DNA from: an uncultured Reyranella sp.
GTDB taxonomy: Bacteria; Pseudomonadota; Alphaproteobacteria; Reyranellales; Reyranellaceae
Length of the DNA stretch: 59,723 nucleotides
Assembly: GCA_937919085.1 (NCBI GenBank)
Contig: CALFRN010000348.1
Location: forward strand, 1-59,723
Direction: 5' to 3'
Each line of letters opens with the position of its first letter. Position 1 is the stretch's first letter. The notes beneath the pieces were generated by a model that had not been told where the DNA came from, searched no databases, and saw only the letters and a program-made list of their open reading frames with translations. Shown in pieces: positions 43,180 to 52,302 of the stretch. The position numbers and the translations under genes were made by a program.

Positions 43180-44058
43180 CTAGACTTTCAACCCGGCACG
43201 CCTGAGCTCGGCAAGCAGGTTGGTAAGCATCCCATGGGCCTGCACCGTCGCGTCGGCCCGCTTGCGGTGCTCGCTGGCCGGCACGATCATACCCAGTCGA
43301 CCGATGCGATGGCAGATCCCGGCCTTCTCGAGCTCGATGGCATGTCGACGCACCGTCTCGTAAGGTAGTCGCAGCGAGTTGGAGATCGCCAGGATGCTGA
43401 CCGGCCGGCGCTGATTGTCGGGCAGCACGGCCTGACGGGCCGCAGCCGCGGTGTTGATGACGTGCTTGACGTTGGCCGTCCAGATCGCGCTGAAGACCAA
43501 GCCTCTCAACAGATCCCCGTTCCAGAGATCGCCGAGCATCCGAATTCCTGCGAGAAGCTGGCGGGTGGATGCAGTCGCGATCACCATCTGCTCCCGCGAG
43601 AGCTTGCCCTGCCTCGCGGTGGATGTGGATATGGAAGGCGCTTCGTATTCCGCCAACCGGGCTCGGGTGAGATCGACCAGCATGCGCTCGGCGTTGAGAT
43701 AGATCTTGCGCATCCAATCGACGGTTGATTGGCTTTTCAGGGCGGCCGGCACAACGGCGATCCCCTCGTGCGTGGCCGTGCACTGGCCCTCTCGCACGAG
43801 TCCTATAGCGTGGCGGCGTATCGTCTCGTAGGGCAGATTGAGGCGCCGCGCGAGCTCGCGGACGCCGACCCGCCCGTCGAGGTCGCGCATGTGATTGTGC
43901 CAGACCGCCATGAAGACGAGGCCCGAGATCAGCCTGTTGCCCTGGAGCTGCGTGAGCAGATCGACACTGCGCAGAAAGAACTCCGACGAAATACGCACCA
44001 TCGGATAGGCGCCGTGCGGCACCTCTGCTGGCTCATTTTGGGGGGCGGGTTGGCTCAT
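43180..44058 (-). CDS. putative regulator built of two similar winged-helix units
   Basis: 292 residues from ATG 44058. Two copies of one unit are visible. Unit 1 (about 21-110): GNRLISGLVFMAVWHNHMRDL, then LARRLNLPYETIRRHAIGLVREGQC. Unit 2 (about 160-262): NGDLLRGLVFSAIWTANVKHV, then ISNSLRLPYETVRRHAIELEKAGIC. The LPYETxRRHAxxLxxxGxC core looks like the recognition helix and turn of a winged helix. No ligand domain is obvious; a charged linker lies between. I do not recognise a named family. It converges on the reductase gene at 42421. TTCGGC-AGAAGA-GCCGAA at 44074-44091, just upstream of its start, could be an autoregulatory site. Confidence 0.75.
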   Translation of the reverse strand: MSQPAPQNEPAEVPHGAYPMVRISSEFFLRSVDLLTQLQGNRLISGLVFMAVWHNHMRDLDGRVGVRELARRLNLPYETIRRHAIGLVREGQCTATHEGIAVVPAALKSQSTVDWMRKIYLNAERMLVDLTRARLAEYEAPSISTSTARQGKLSREQMVIATASTRQLLAGIRMLGDLWNGDLLRGLVFSAIWTANVKHVINTAAAARQAVLPDNQRRPVSILAISNSLRLPYETVRRHAIELEKAGICHRIGRLGMIVPASEHRKRADATVQAHGMLTNLLAELRRAGLKV

Positions 44059-44236
44059 TTCGGGGACTCTACGACTTCGGCAGAAGAGCCGAAAGTGCCT
44101 AGTCTTCTTCCGGCAGAACGCGCGGTCGATGCCGGCAGCGTTTTCTATTGTCGGAGGTTTTGGCGGAGGTGCCCTTCTGTCGTGTGGGACAGGATGGTGA
44201 CTCCGTCGAGCGTCTGCACGGCTCTGCCATTCGGGC

Positions 44237-44276
44237 ATCCATCCGGCTCGGCGTCCCACCGTCGGGCCGGATGGAT
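44237..44276 (-). terminator. hairpin after the hydroxyacid oxidase gene
   Basis: ATCCATCCGGC (44237-44247) pairs with GCCGGATGGAT (44266-44276), an 11-base perfect stem with an 18-base loop, beginning five bases past the stop of the gene ending at 44282. No U-tract follows on the minus strand, so intrinsic termination is uncertain; 3'-end protection is equally likely. Confidence 0.5.
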
Positions 44277-44281
44277 CGCTT

Positions 44282-45376
44282 TCAGTATCCTTCGTCGGCG
44301 AGGTTGAGCAGCGGAAACGCGCTGTGCACGCCAGGCAGGTTGGTCGGCATGCTGGCGGCGATGTAGCTCCTGTCGAGCTGCTTCAGGCTGGTGACGCCGA
44401 GCAGCCCCATCGCCTCCTTCATTTCCTCCTCGAGAAGCTCGATCACACGCTCGATGCCGGCCGCACCGGCAGCGGCAAGGCCGTAGCAGTAAAGCCGGCC
44501 AAGTCCGACCCAGTCGGCGCCCATGGCGATTGCCTTCACGATGTCGCTGCCGCGGCTGAAGCTGCCGTCGACGATGACCTTGGCGCGGCCAGCCACGGCC
44601 TCGATGACCTCGGGCAGAACCTGGGCCGAGCCGCGGCCATGGTCGAGCTGCCGACCGCCGTGGTTGGAGCAGTAGACCGCCCACATGCCATGCTGGCAGG
44701 CGATCTCGGCATCCTCGGCGGTGCCGATGCCCTTCAACAGGAACTTCACCTCGGGAAACTTTGCGCGCAGCGCGGCCAGGTTGGACCACGAAAAGGCGGC
44801 CTGGTGATCCTGGCCGACCGCTGCCGTGCGCCACGACTTCACGAAGCGCTTGGCGATGTCGCGCTCGCGGCGGGAATAGACCTGGGTGTCGACGGTGATG
44901 CAGAAGGCGTCATAACCCGCATCCATCGCCTGCCTGACCCGGTCGGCGACCCAGTCGTCGTCGCCACGTACATAGAGCTGATAGATCTTGGGTGCGGCGC
45001 CACCCTTCACGATGTCCTCGAGCCTGAGCGTCGTCACCGAACTGATCAGCATCGGCACATTGGCGGCGCCGGCCCCCCGGGCCACGGTGATGCCGCCGCC
45101 CGGCTCGAAAGATTCGAGCGAGCCCACCGGCGCCAGCATGACCGGCAGCCTGATCTTGCGGCCAAAGATCTCCGACGAGGGATCGATCTTCGAGACGTCG
45201 CGCAACACGCGCGGCTTGAAGGCGATGGAATCGAGGGCGAGCCGGTTACGCCGCAACGTCGTTTCGGTCTCGGTGCCGCCGATCAGGTAATCCCAGATGT
45301 TCGGGTTGAGATGGGTCCTCGCCGCCTTGACGATCTCATGAAGTGTCACAAATTCCGTCTCGAGCCCGCTCGCCAT
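44282..45376 (-). CDS. FMN-dependent alpha-hydroxyacid oxidase/dehydrogenase (LldD-like)
   Basis: 364 residues from ATG 45376, preferred over ATG 45397 because GGGGGGA lies just upstream. TIM-barrel FMN enzyme: RVLRDVSKIDPSSEIFGRKIRLPVMLAPVG, the catalytic His/Arg motif CSNHGGRQLDHG, LLKGIGTAEDA and the phosphate loop GADWVGLGRLYCYGLAA. The family oxidises L-lactate, glycolate, mandelate or longer 2-hydroxyacids; the substrate is not determined. A hairpin follows the stop. It is divergent from the orphan binding-protein gene. Confidence 0.92.
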   Translation of the reverse strand: MASGLETEFVTLHEIVKAARTHLNPNIWDYLIGGTETETTLRRNRLALDSIAFKPRVLRDVSKIDPSSEIFGRKIRLPVMLAPVGSLESFEPGGGITVARGAGAANVPMLISSVTTLRLEDIVKGGAAPKIYQLYVRGDDDWVADRVRQAMDAGYDAFCITVDTQVYSRRERDIAKRFVKSWRTAAVGQDHQAAFSWSNLAALRAKFPEVKFLLKGIGTAEDAEIACQHGMWAVYCSNHGGRQLDHGRGSAQVLPEVIEAVAGRAKVIVDGSFSRGSDIVKAIAMGADWVGLGRLYCYGLAAAGAAGIERVIELLEEEMKEAMGLLGVTSLKQLDRSYIAASMPTNLPGVHSAFPLLNLADEGY

Positions 45377-45629
45377 AGTCCCCCCGGCCGTTCCCATCGT
45401 TCAGTGTTTCTTGCGCGTCCACCGGGGCGCGTCAACGACGCGTCACAATATTGACACCGTGATTGGCTTGTTAATGGCCCAAGATGCAACAACGCACGTT
45501 CGGCTCCCGGCATTGACGATGACGGGTTTCGGAGATTTGATCGCGATCGGGGACGACTGCCCGGCGAAACCGGCGCCCTAGAAACGCGCACCACCAAAGG
45601 CGCAGAAGCCTGGCAACCAGGTGAGGACG

Positions 45630-47531
45630 ATGATGAAAAGACGCATTCTGACCAAGACGCTGATGTTCGGACTGATGTGGTCGCCGGCGTTCGCCGCCGA
45701 CCCGCTGCCGACCCTGCAGGAAACCCCGATGCTGGCCGATGAGGTCAAATCGGGTGCGCTGCCCCCGATCGCCAAGCGCCTTCCCGAACAGCCCTGGGTC
45801 GTGAAGCGCTTCGCCGGAGCCGATGGCCCGGGCAAGCCTGGCGGGCAGATGAACATGCTGGTCGCCGGCGTTCGCGATACCCGCCTGATGACGATCTACA
45901 GCTACACCCGCCTGATCATCTACGACGACAAGTTCAAACTGCATCCCGATATTCTGGAAAGCTACGAGGTCAAGGAAGGCCGCGAATTCACCCTGAAGCT
46001 GCGGGCCGGCCACAAATGGTCGGACGGGCACCCCTTCACCACCGAGGATTTCCGCTATTTCTGGGAAGACATCGCCAACAACAAGGATCTGTCGCCGGCG
46101 GGCCCGCCGGTCGAGCTGACGGTCGATGGCAAGCCGCCCAAGGTCGACATCATCGACGAACGGACCATCCGTTACACCTGGGACAAGCCCAATCCCTACT
46201 TCATCGAGAGCCAGGCACGCGCGGCACCACTCTTCCTGTTCCGCCCGGCGCACTACCTGAAGAAGCTCCACGGCAAGTACACGCCGGAAGAGGAAATCCT
46301 GAAGGTCCACAAGGGCACCCGCTGGTCGAACGTCTACCGCCGTCACGACGTCATGTACGGCAACAGCAACATCGACCTGCCGACGCTGAACCCGTGGGTG
46401 CTCTCCACGCCGTCTCCGGCGCAGCGCTATGTCTTCGTGCGCAATCCCTACTACCACCGCATCGACGAGAAGGGCCAACAACTGCCCTATATCGACCGCG
46501 TGATCTTCACCGTGACCGCGACCAATCTGGTGCCGGCCAAGGCCGGTCTCGGCGAGGCCGATCTGCAGCCGCGATATCTCAACATGCGCGACTATACCTT
46601 CCTGCAGAAGAGCGCCAAATCGTCGGGCGTCGACGTTCGCCTGTGGGAATCCGGCTCCGGCTCCCAGATCGCGCTCTATCCCAATCTGACCACGACCGAC
46701 GAGGAGTGGCGCAAACTGATGCGCGACGTCCGCTTCCGTCGTGCCCTGTCGCTGGCGATCGATCGCGAAGAACTGAACCAGGTCGTCTATCTGGGCTTGG
46801 CCAAACCCTCGAACAATACGATCATGGAACGATCCGAGCTGTTCAAGCCGGAGTATGCGACCAAGTGGGCGAAGCACGATCCCAAGCTCGCCAACAAGCT
46901 GCTCGACGAGGTCGGCCTGGCCAAGCGCGGGCCCGACGGCATCCGGCTGCTGCCCAGCGGCCGGCCGGCAACCATCGTGGTCGAGAGCCAGAGCGAGGAG
47001 ACCGAAGACAGCGACGCTCTGCACCTCATCGCCGACTTCTGGAAGAGGGTCGGCATCAAGATGCTGACCAAGCCCCAGACGCTCGAGAATTTCCGGCTCA
47101 GGGCCTTCTCGGGAGACGCGATCATGACGGCATACGCCGGTGCCGTGACCGCCGTGCCTTCGATCAATACCAGCCCCAAGGAGTTCGCGCCGACCATGCA
47201 GGGCGGACTGCAGTGGTCGCGCTGGGGCATGTTCATCGAGTCCAAGGGCACCAAGGGCGAGAAATGCGACATGGAGTCAGCCTGCAAGCTGCTCGACTAC
47301 GTGAAGGAATGGGAGTCGTCGAGCGATCCTGAGTCGCGCCGCAAGGCATGGGACAAGATCCTCGAGACCAATGCCGACGAGGTCTTCTCGATCGGCACGG
47401 TGAACGGCATCCGCCAGCCGATCGTGGTCGGTCCCAATATCCGCAACGTCCCGAAGGAAGGCTATTACGCCTGGGATCCGGGTGGATACATCGGGCTCTA
47501 TCAGCCCGACACGTTCTGGATCGCCCAGTAG
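45630..47531 (+). CDS. orphan family 5 solute-binding protein
   Basis: 633 residues from ATG 45630 (ATG 45633 next; GGTGAGG upstream). A Sec signal peptide ends at about SPAFA. Long family 5 binding protein: LRAGHKWSDGHPFTTEDFRYFWEDIANNKDLSPAGPPVEL, VRFRRALSLAIDREELNQVVYLGLAKPSNN and a C-terminal YYAWDPGGYIGLYQPDTFW. It is larger than typical DppA and resembles the long versions paired with YejABEF-like transporters. No permease or ATPase gene is adjacent. The 253-base upstream region has a TTGACA at 45451 but no good -10. Confidence 0.85.
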   Translation: MMKRRILTKTLMFGLMWSPAFAADPLPTLQETPMLADEVKSGALPPIAKRLPEQPWVVKRFAGADGPGKPGGQMNMLVAGVRDTRLMTIYSYTRLIIYDDKFKLHPDILESYEVKEGREFTLKLRAGHKWSDGHPFTTEDFRYFWEDIANNKDLSPAGPPVELTVDGKPPKVDIIDERTIRYTWDKPNPYFIESQARAAPLFLFRPAHYLKKLHGKYTPEEEILKVHKGTRWSNVYRRHDVMYGNSNIDLPTLNPWVLSTPSPAQRYVFVRNPYYHRIDEKGQQLPYIDRVIFTVTATNLVPAKAGLGEADLQPRYLNMRDYTFLQKSAKSSGVDVRLWESGSGSQIALYPNLTTTDEEWRKLMRDVRFRRALSLAIDREELNQVVYLGLAKPSNNTIMERSELFKPEYATKWAKHDPKLANKLLDEVGLAKRGPDGIRLLPSGRPATIVVESQSEETEDSDALHLIADFWKRVGIKMLTKPQTLENFRLRAFSGDAIMTAYAGAVTAVPSINTSPKEFAPTMQGGLQWSRWGMFIESKGTKGEKCDMESACKLLDYVKEWESSSDPESRRKAWDKILETNADEVFSIGTVNGIRQPIVVGPNIRNVPKEGYYAWDPGGYIGLYQPDTFWIAQ

Positions 47532-47533
47532 CG

Positions 47534-47557
47534 TCTCAGAGTTAGCCTCTCAGAGTT
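47534..47557. repeat. short direct repeat at convergent gene ends
   Basis: TCTCAGAGTT occurs at 47534-47543 and 47548-47557, period 14. The second copy includes the stop codon of the DapA-family gene. It resembles the stop-codon duplication at 3896-3921 and is probably a slippage product. Confidence 0.7.
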
Positions 47558-48431
47558 CGGCGAGGACCGCTTTCAGAGCCGGCTCGATGGCCTTCCGTTG
47601 CGCCTCCGATGCCGGCGGCATGGGCGCGCGCGGCAGGCCGACGTCCACGCCCTGCAGTTTCTGGGCGTGGCGGGTGCAGGCTGGCAGATTGTCGCCGACC
47701 GCCGCGTTCCAAAGCGGCAGGAGCTTCTCGTGCAGCACGCGGCCACGGGCATGGTCGCCGCGCTGGACGGCATCCCACAGCACCCGAACCGCACGCGGCG
47801 CCGCCGTCAGGATGGCGGCGATCGCGCCATGGGCGCCCAGCGCAAAGGACGAGTAGAGCAACGCGTCGACGGCGCTGAAGATGCGGCTGCGCGGGTCGGC
47901 GGTGATCATGAGGTCGGCGAACAGCTTGAGGTCGCCCGCGCTCTGCTTGACTCCGGCAACGCCCGGCACTTCGCGCATGATGCGCACCAGCAGCTCGGGC
48001 GAAAGATAGGTCCAGGGCACGACATTGTAGATGATGATCGGCAGGCCGGTTTCGCCGGCAACGGCGCGGAAATGCTCCACCATCGCGTCGTCGTCGGGCC
48101 GGAAGAGATAGTGCACAGGTGTTACCTGGAGAGCGGCGATCTTGAGGTCCCGCACGGCCTTGCCGCGCTGGATCGCAGCCCGGGTGCTGTCGACGATGAT
48201 GCCGGCGACAACCGGAACACGGCCGGCCGCTGCATCGCAGGTTGCCGCCATCAGATCGTGGTACTCGCCGCTTTCCAGCGCATGGCCCTCGCCGGTACTG
48301 CCGCCGGCGGCGAGGCCGTGTGCGCCCTCGCCGATCAGCCAGTCGACCTGGCCGCGTACCAGCTTCAGCTCGATGTCGCCGTCGGCCCGGAACGGCGTCG
48401 TCATTGGCGGAATGATGCCTTGCAGATCCAT
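47550..48431 (-). CDS. dihydrodipicolinate synthase (DapA) family lyase
   Basis: 293 residues from ATG 48431 (MDLQGIIPPMTTPF); ATG 48449 would add six residues and overlap the upstream stop. TIM-barrel Schiff-base aldolase: GGSTGEGHAL (substrate carboxylate loop), Tyr in IIIYNVVPW, and Schiff-base Lys in GVAGVKQSAGD. The family covers lysine synthesis, N-acetylneuraminate lyase and several sugar-acid lyases. It directly follows the acyl-CoA carboxylase gene on the same strand, which does not suit a lysine role, so a catabolic lyase is more likely. Substrate unknown. Confidence 0.88.
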   Translation of the reverse strand: MDLQGIIPPMTTPFRADGDIELKLVRGQVDWLIGEGAHGLAAGGSTGEGHALESGEYHDLMAATCDAAAGRVPVVAGIIVDSTRAAIQRGKAVRDLKIAALQVTPVHYLFRPDDDAMVEHFRAVAGETGLPIIIYNVVPWTYLSPELLVRIMREVPGVAGVKQSAGDLKLFADLMITADPRSRIFSAVDALLYSSFALGAHGAIAAILTAAPRAVRVLWDAVQRGDHARGRVLHEKLLPLWNAAVGDNLPACTRHAQKLQGVDVGLPRAPMPPASEAQRKAIEPALKAVLAEL

Positions 48432-48442
48432 CTCGCGCTTCC

Positions 48443-51400
48443 TCACCATGTATCGATGTTGGGTCGTTTCTTGCGGCCGTCGGCCGATCGCGGCCTGGCG
48501 TCGAGCAGTGCCGTCGAAATCCAGCGCCGTGAATCGGCGGGGTCGATGACTTCGTCGACTTCGAAATATGTTGCGGTGCTGAGCGCCTTGCCGCGCGCAT
48601 AGGCGGCCGCCACCATCTTGTCGAACAGGGCGCGCCGTTCCGCCGGGTCGACGATCGCCTCCAGTTCCTTGCGATAACCGAGCTTCACTGCGCCTTCGAG
48701 GCCCATGCCGCCGAACTCGCCGGTCGGCCAGCTGAGGGCAAAGGTCGGCGCGTGGAACGAGCCGCCGGCCATCGCCTGGGCTCCGAGTCCGTAGGCCTTG
48801 CGCAGCACGATGGTGCCGAAGGGCACGGTGAGGTTGGCGCCGGTCACGAACAGCCGCGAACAATGGCGGACCAGGGCGGTCTTCTCGACCTCCGGCCCCA
48901 CCATCATGCCCGGCGTATCGCACAGGAACAGGATCGGAATGTCGAAAGCATCGCAGAGCTGCAGGAAGCGCGCTGCCTTGTCCGAACCGTCGGAGTCGAT
49001 GGCGCCGGCGAGGTGCGTCGGATTGTTGGCGACGATGCCGAGCGGCTTGCCTTCGATCCGCCCAAGCGACGTCACCATGCCGGGTCCGAAGGCACGACGC
49101 AGTTCGAGCACCGAACCCTCGTCGCAAAGCGTGGCGATCACGTCGCGCACGTCATAGACGCGCAGCCGGTTCTCCGGGATGACGCGGCGCAGCAGCCGCT
49201 GATCGGCCGCCCGCCACTCCGGCAGCGTGCCCTGGAAATACGACAGGTACTTCTTGGCAACGGCAACCGCCTCGGCCTCGTCCTCGACCGCAATATCGAC
49301 GACGCCGTTGGGGACCTGGACGCTCATCGGTCCCACTTCCTCGGGCGAGAAGACGCCGAGATTGCCGCCTTCGATCATCGCCGGGCCACCCATGCCGATG
49401 GATGAATTCTTGGTGGCAATCACCACATCGCAGCAGCCGAGGATCGCGGCATTGCCGGCGAAGCAGCGGCCCGAGTTGATTCCCACCAGGGGCGCCACGC
49501 CGCTCAGCCGTCCGAAGATGTGGAAGGCCATGGTGTTGAGGCCGGCCACCGACTGCACATCGATATCGCCCGGCCGGCCGCCGCCGCCTTCGGTGAAGAA
49601 CACCAGCGGAATGCGCTGTTCCTCGACGATCTCGAACAGCCTGTCCTTTTTGTGATGGTTGTTCTTGCCCTGGGTGCCGGCCAGGACGGTGTAGTCGTAA
49701 TGCGCCACCGCGACGCGGCTTCGCTCGGGCCCAAACAGCGAACCGTTGACCCGGCCAATGCCGGTGATGAGCCCGTCGGCCGGCGTCTTCTCGATCAGAT
49801 CTTCGATGGTACGGCGCGTGCGCTGGCTGGCGATGGCAAAGGCGCCGTATTCGACGAAGCTGCCGGGATCGACCAGGTCGTCGAGATTCTGGCGCGCCGT
49901 GCGCTGGTTGGTCTTGCGTCGCCGCGCCACCGCGTCGGGCCGCTTCTCGTCGAGCGTGAGCGCCCGGCGTTCGAGATATTCGGCGAGATCCGGCCGGATA
50001 TGATCGAGGTCGACCTTTTCCTCCGCCACCACGCCCTTCACCTCGACATCGGCCTCCTCGACGAACAGCAGTGCGTGACCTTCGTAGATCGTCTCGCCGG
50101 CCACCACCGCGATCCGGCGCACATAGCCACGCGCCGGACTACGAATCTCGTGCTGCATCTTCATCGCATCCATCACGAGAAGCGCCTGGCCGGCCGCGAC
50201 GGCATCGCCCTCCGCCACCGCAATGCTGACGATGGTGCCCTGCATCGGCGCCGACACCGGCACCGTGCCTTCCGGCGCGTCATTCTCAGTGGCCGGCGCG
50301 GCGGCTTCGGCCCTGGTCTTGCCGAAGGCCAGGACCGCCAGGGGGTCGACGGCATCGACCCGGGCGCCGGCCTGACGAATACCTGAGGCCGGCGCTGGCG
50401 TCGGCGCCGCGGGTTCGAAGTAGAGGCCGGACTTCAGCCTGGCGGCGGCGTCCAGGAGCTCCGGTGCATGATCGTCAACGAAGCGCGTGTAGACCTTGTC
50501 GTCGCGGAAGTCGCGGTGGGCCAGCAGGGCGCGCAGGAAGGTGATGTTGGACGGCGCGCCCTCCAGCCGGAATGCCGCCAGCGCGCGCTCGGCGCAGGCC
50601 AGAGCTTCCGCGAAGGAGGCGGCGTGGACGATCACCTTGGCGAGCAGCGAATCGAAACTGGGGTTGGTGCGATAACCGGCATAGCCATAGGTATCGACAC
50701 GTACCCCACGGCCGGCCGGCGGCTCGAAGGCCGTCAGCGTGCCGCCGCCCGGCTTCGCCGAGCCGTCGGCGGTCATGGTCTCCATGTTGACGCGAAGCTG
50801 GATGGCGTAGCCGCGCGAACTGGCACCGACGACGCCGACCTCGGCCAGGCTGGCGCCGGCGGCGAGGCGGAGCTGCGCCTTCACCAGATCGACGCCATAG
50901 ACCTCTTCGGTGACGGTATGCTCGACCTGCAGCCTGGGATTGGCCTCGATGAAGCAGAAGAACGGCTGCTTGCTGGCCGCATCGACCAGGAATTCGAAGG
51001 TGCCGAGGCTGCGATACTTCACGGCCTTCGCCATGCCGACCGCGGCCGCGATGATCTGCTGGCGCAGGTCGGCCGAGAGGCCGGGACTGGGCGCCATCTC
51101 GACGATCTTCTGGTTGCGCCGCTGGACCGTGCAGTCGCGTTCGCCAAAAGCCACGATACCGCCCGCGCCGTCGCCCACGATCTGCACCTCGATGTGGCGC
51201 GCCCGGTCGATCAGCCTTTCGGCATAAAGCGTCCGGTTGCCGAAGGCCGCCTCGGCCTCCGCGCCGCATCGTTCGAAGGCCTCGGCGATCTCGCCGTCCT
51301 TGCGCACCGCCCGCATGCCGCGCCCGCCGCCACCGGCGATCGCCTTGATCATGATCCCCGTGCCGGCGTGCTGGGCGAAGAAGGCCGACACCGCCGCGAG

Positions 51401-51814
51401 ATCGGCCGCTCCGTCGGTACCGGGCAACAGCGGCGCCCCGGTCGCCGCGGCATGGGCACGGGCCTGCGCCTTGTCGCCGAACAGGTCGAGCTGTTCGGGA
51501 GTCGGCCCGACGAAGATCAATGCTGCTTCGGCACAGGCGCGGGCAAAGGCTGCATTCTCGGACAGGAAGCCATAGCCGGGGTGAACAGAATCGCAGCCCG
51601 CCGCCTTGGCCGCGGCGATCACGCCGCGGATGTCGAGGTAGGCGGCAGCACCCTTCCCCTTCAGCGCCCTCGCCTCGTCGACCCGCCTGATGTGCAGCGA
51701 GGTGGCGTCATCCTCGGAGTGGATGCCGACAGTGGCGATGCCGAGTTCGGCGGCAGCCTGGGCGATGCGAATGGCGATTTCGCCGCGATTGGCGATCAGG
51801 AGTTTCTTGAGCAT
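48443..51814 (-). CDS. single-chain biotin-dependent acyl-CoA carboxylase
   Basis: 1,123 residues. Order: biotin carboxylase (1-450; ATP loop GGGGRGMRAV 161-170, FIEANPRLQVEHTVTE 288-303), a linker, biotin carrier domain (about 515-586) with biotinylated Lys552 in MDAMKMQH, then a complete carboxyltransferase (about 600-1123) with both crotonase-like halves (GGGGRPGDIDVQSVAGLNTM; LFLCDTPGMMVGPEVEKTA). Single-chain long-chain acyl-CoA carboxylases of this kind were described from Mycobacterium avium and Rhodopseudomonas palustris. All domains look intact. The acyl-CoA is unknown. A DapA-family gene follows within 11 bases. Confidence 0.93.
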   Translation of the reverse strand: MLKKLLIANRGEIAIRIAQAAAELGIATVGIHSEDDATSLHIRRVDEARALKGKGAAAYLDIRGVIAAAKAAGCDSVHPGYGFLSENAAFARACAEAALIFVGPTPEQLDLFGDKAQARAHAAATGAPLLPGTDGAADLAAVSAFFAQHAGTGIMIKAIAGGGGRGMRAVRKDGEIAEAFERCGAEAEAAFGNRTLYAERLIDRARHIEVQIVGDGAGGIVAFGERDCTVQRRNQKIVEMAPSPGLSADLRQQIIAAAVGMAKAVKYRSLGTFEFLVDAASKQPFFCFIEANPRLQVEHTVTEEVYGVDLVKAQLRLAAGASLAEVGVVGASSRGYAIQLRVNMETMTADGSAKPGGGTLTAFEPPAGRGVRVDTYGYAGYRTNPSFDSLLAKVIVHAASFAEALACAERALAAFRLEGAPSNITFLRALLAHRDFRDDKVYTRFVDDHAPELLDAAARLKSGLYFEPAAPTPAPASGIRQAGARVDAVDPLAVLAFGKTRAEAAAPATENDAPEGTVPVSAPMQGTIVSIAVAEGDAVAAGQALLVMDAMKMQHEIRSPARGYVRRIAVVAGETIYEGHALLFVEEADVEVKGVVAEEKVDLDHIRPDLAEYLERRALTLDEKRPDAVARRRKTNQRTARQNLDDLVDPGSFVEYGAFAIASQRTRRTIEDLIEKTPADGLITGIGRVNGSLFGPERSRVAVAHYDYTVLAGTQGKNNHHKKDRLFEIVEEQRIPLVFFTEGGGGRPGDIDVQSVAGLNTMAFHIFGRLSGVAPLVGINSGRCFAGNAAILGCCDVVIATKNSSIGMGGPAMIEGGNLGVFSPEEVGPMSVQVPNGVVDIAVEDEAEAVAVAKKYLSYFQGTLPEWRAADQRLLRRVIPENRLRVYDVRDVIATLCDEGSVLELRRAFGPGMVTSLGRIEGKPLGIVANNPTHLAGAIDSDGSDKAARFLQLCDAFDIPILFLCDTPGMMVGPEVEKTALVRHCSRLFVTGANLTVPFGTIVLRKAYGLGAQAMAGGSFHAPTFALSWPTGEFGGMGLEGAVKLGYRKELEAIVDPAERRALFDKMVAAAYARGKALSTATYFEVDEVIDPADSRRWISTALLDARPRSADGRKKRPNIDTW

Positions 51815-51843
51815 GGCGGCGAGTATCGGGCTAAATTCGGGTC

Positions 51844-52302
51844 ATGTCGAAACGCCTGCTGATTGTGGCCCACGCGCCGTCGGAGAACACGCTCTCCCTG
51901 CGCTCTGCCGTCGAACGCGGCGCGCGCAGCGAAACCGGCCTCGATGTGAGGGTCGTGGCGCCGCTGCAGGCCGGGCCCGACGACGTGCTGGCCGCCCAGG
52001 CAATCATCCTGGGGACGACCGAGAATCTCGGCTACATGAGCGGGGCGCTGAAGGATTTCTTCGACCGCAGCTACAATCCCTGCCTCGAGAAGACCCAGGG
52101 CCTGCCCTACGCGCTCTATATCCGCGCCGGCAGCGACGGCACCGGTACGCGCCGTGGCGTCGAGACGATCACGACCGGCCTGCGCTGGCGCGCCGTTCAG
52201 GAGCCGCTGATCTGCAGGGGCACCTGGCAGCCGGCGTTCGCCGAGCAATGCGAGGAATTGGGCGCGGCGATGGCGGCGGGCCTCGCCGCCGGCATCTTCT
52301 GA
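51844..52302 (+). CDS. flavodoxin-like / NADPH-dependent FMN reductase-like protein
   Basis: 152 residues. KRLLIVAHAPSENTLSLRSAVERGA matches the first strand and FMN phosphate loop; IILGTTENLGYMSGALKDFFDRSYNPC is the second FMN-binding loop of the flavodoxin fold, and YIRAGSDGTGTRRGVETI the third. A single small domain, cytoplasmic, role unknown. Divergent from the carboxylase gene across 29 bases. Its stop is immediately adjacent to the convergent SDR stop, with no bases between. Confidence 0.85.
   Translation: MSKRLLIVAHAPSENTLSLRSAVERGARSETGLDVRVVAPLQAGPDDVLAAQAIILGTTENLGYMSGALKDFFDRSYNPCLEKTQGLPYALYIRAGSDGTGTRRGVETITTGLRWRAVQEPLICRGTWQPAFAEQCEELGAAMAAGLAAGIF

Noticed and set aside
45451-45479. 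Sigma-70 promoter with TTGACA upstream of the orphan binding protein
   Set aside because: No acceptable -10 at 16-18 bases; the best is TAATGG at 15. A TTGACA alone is not enough.
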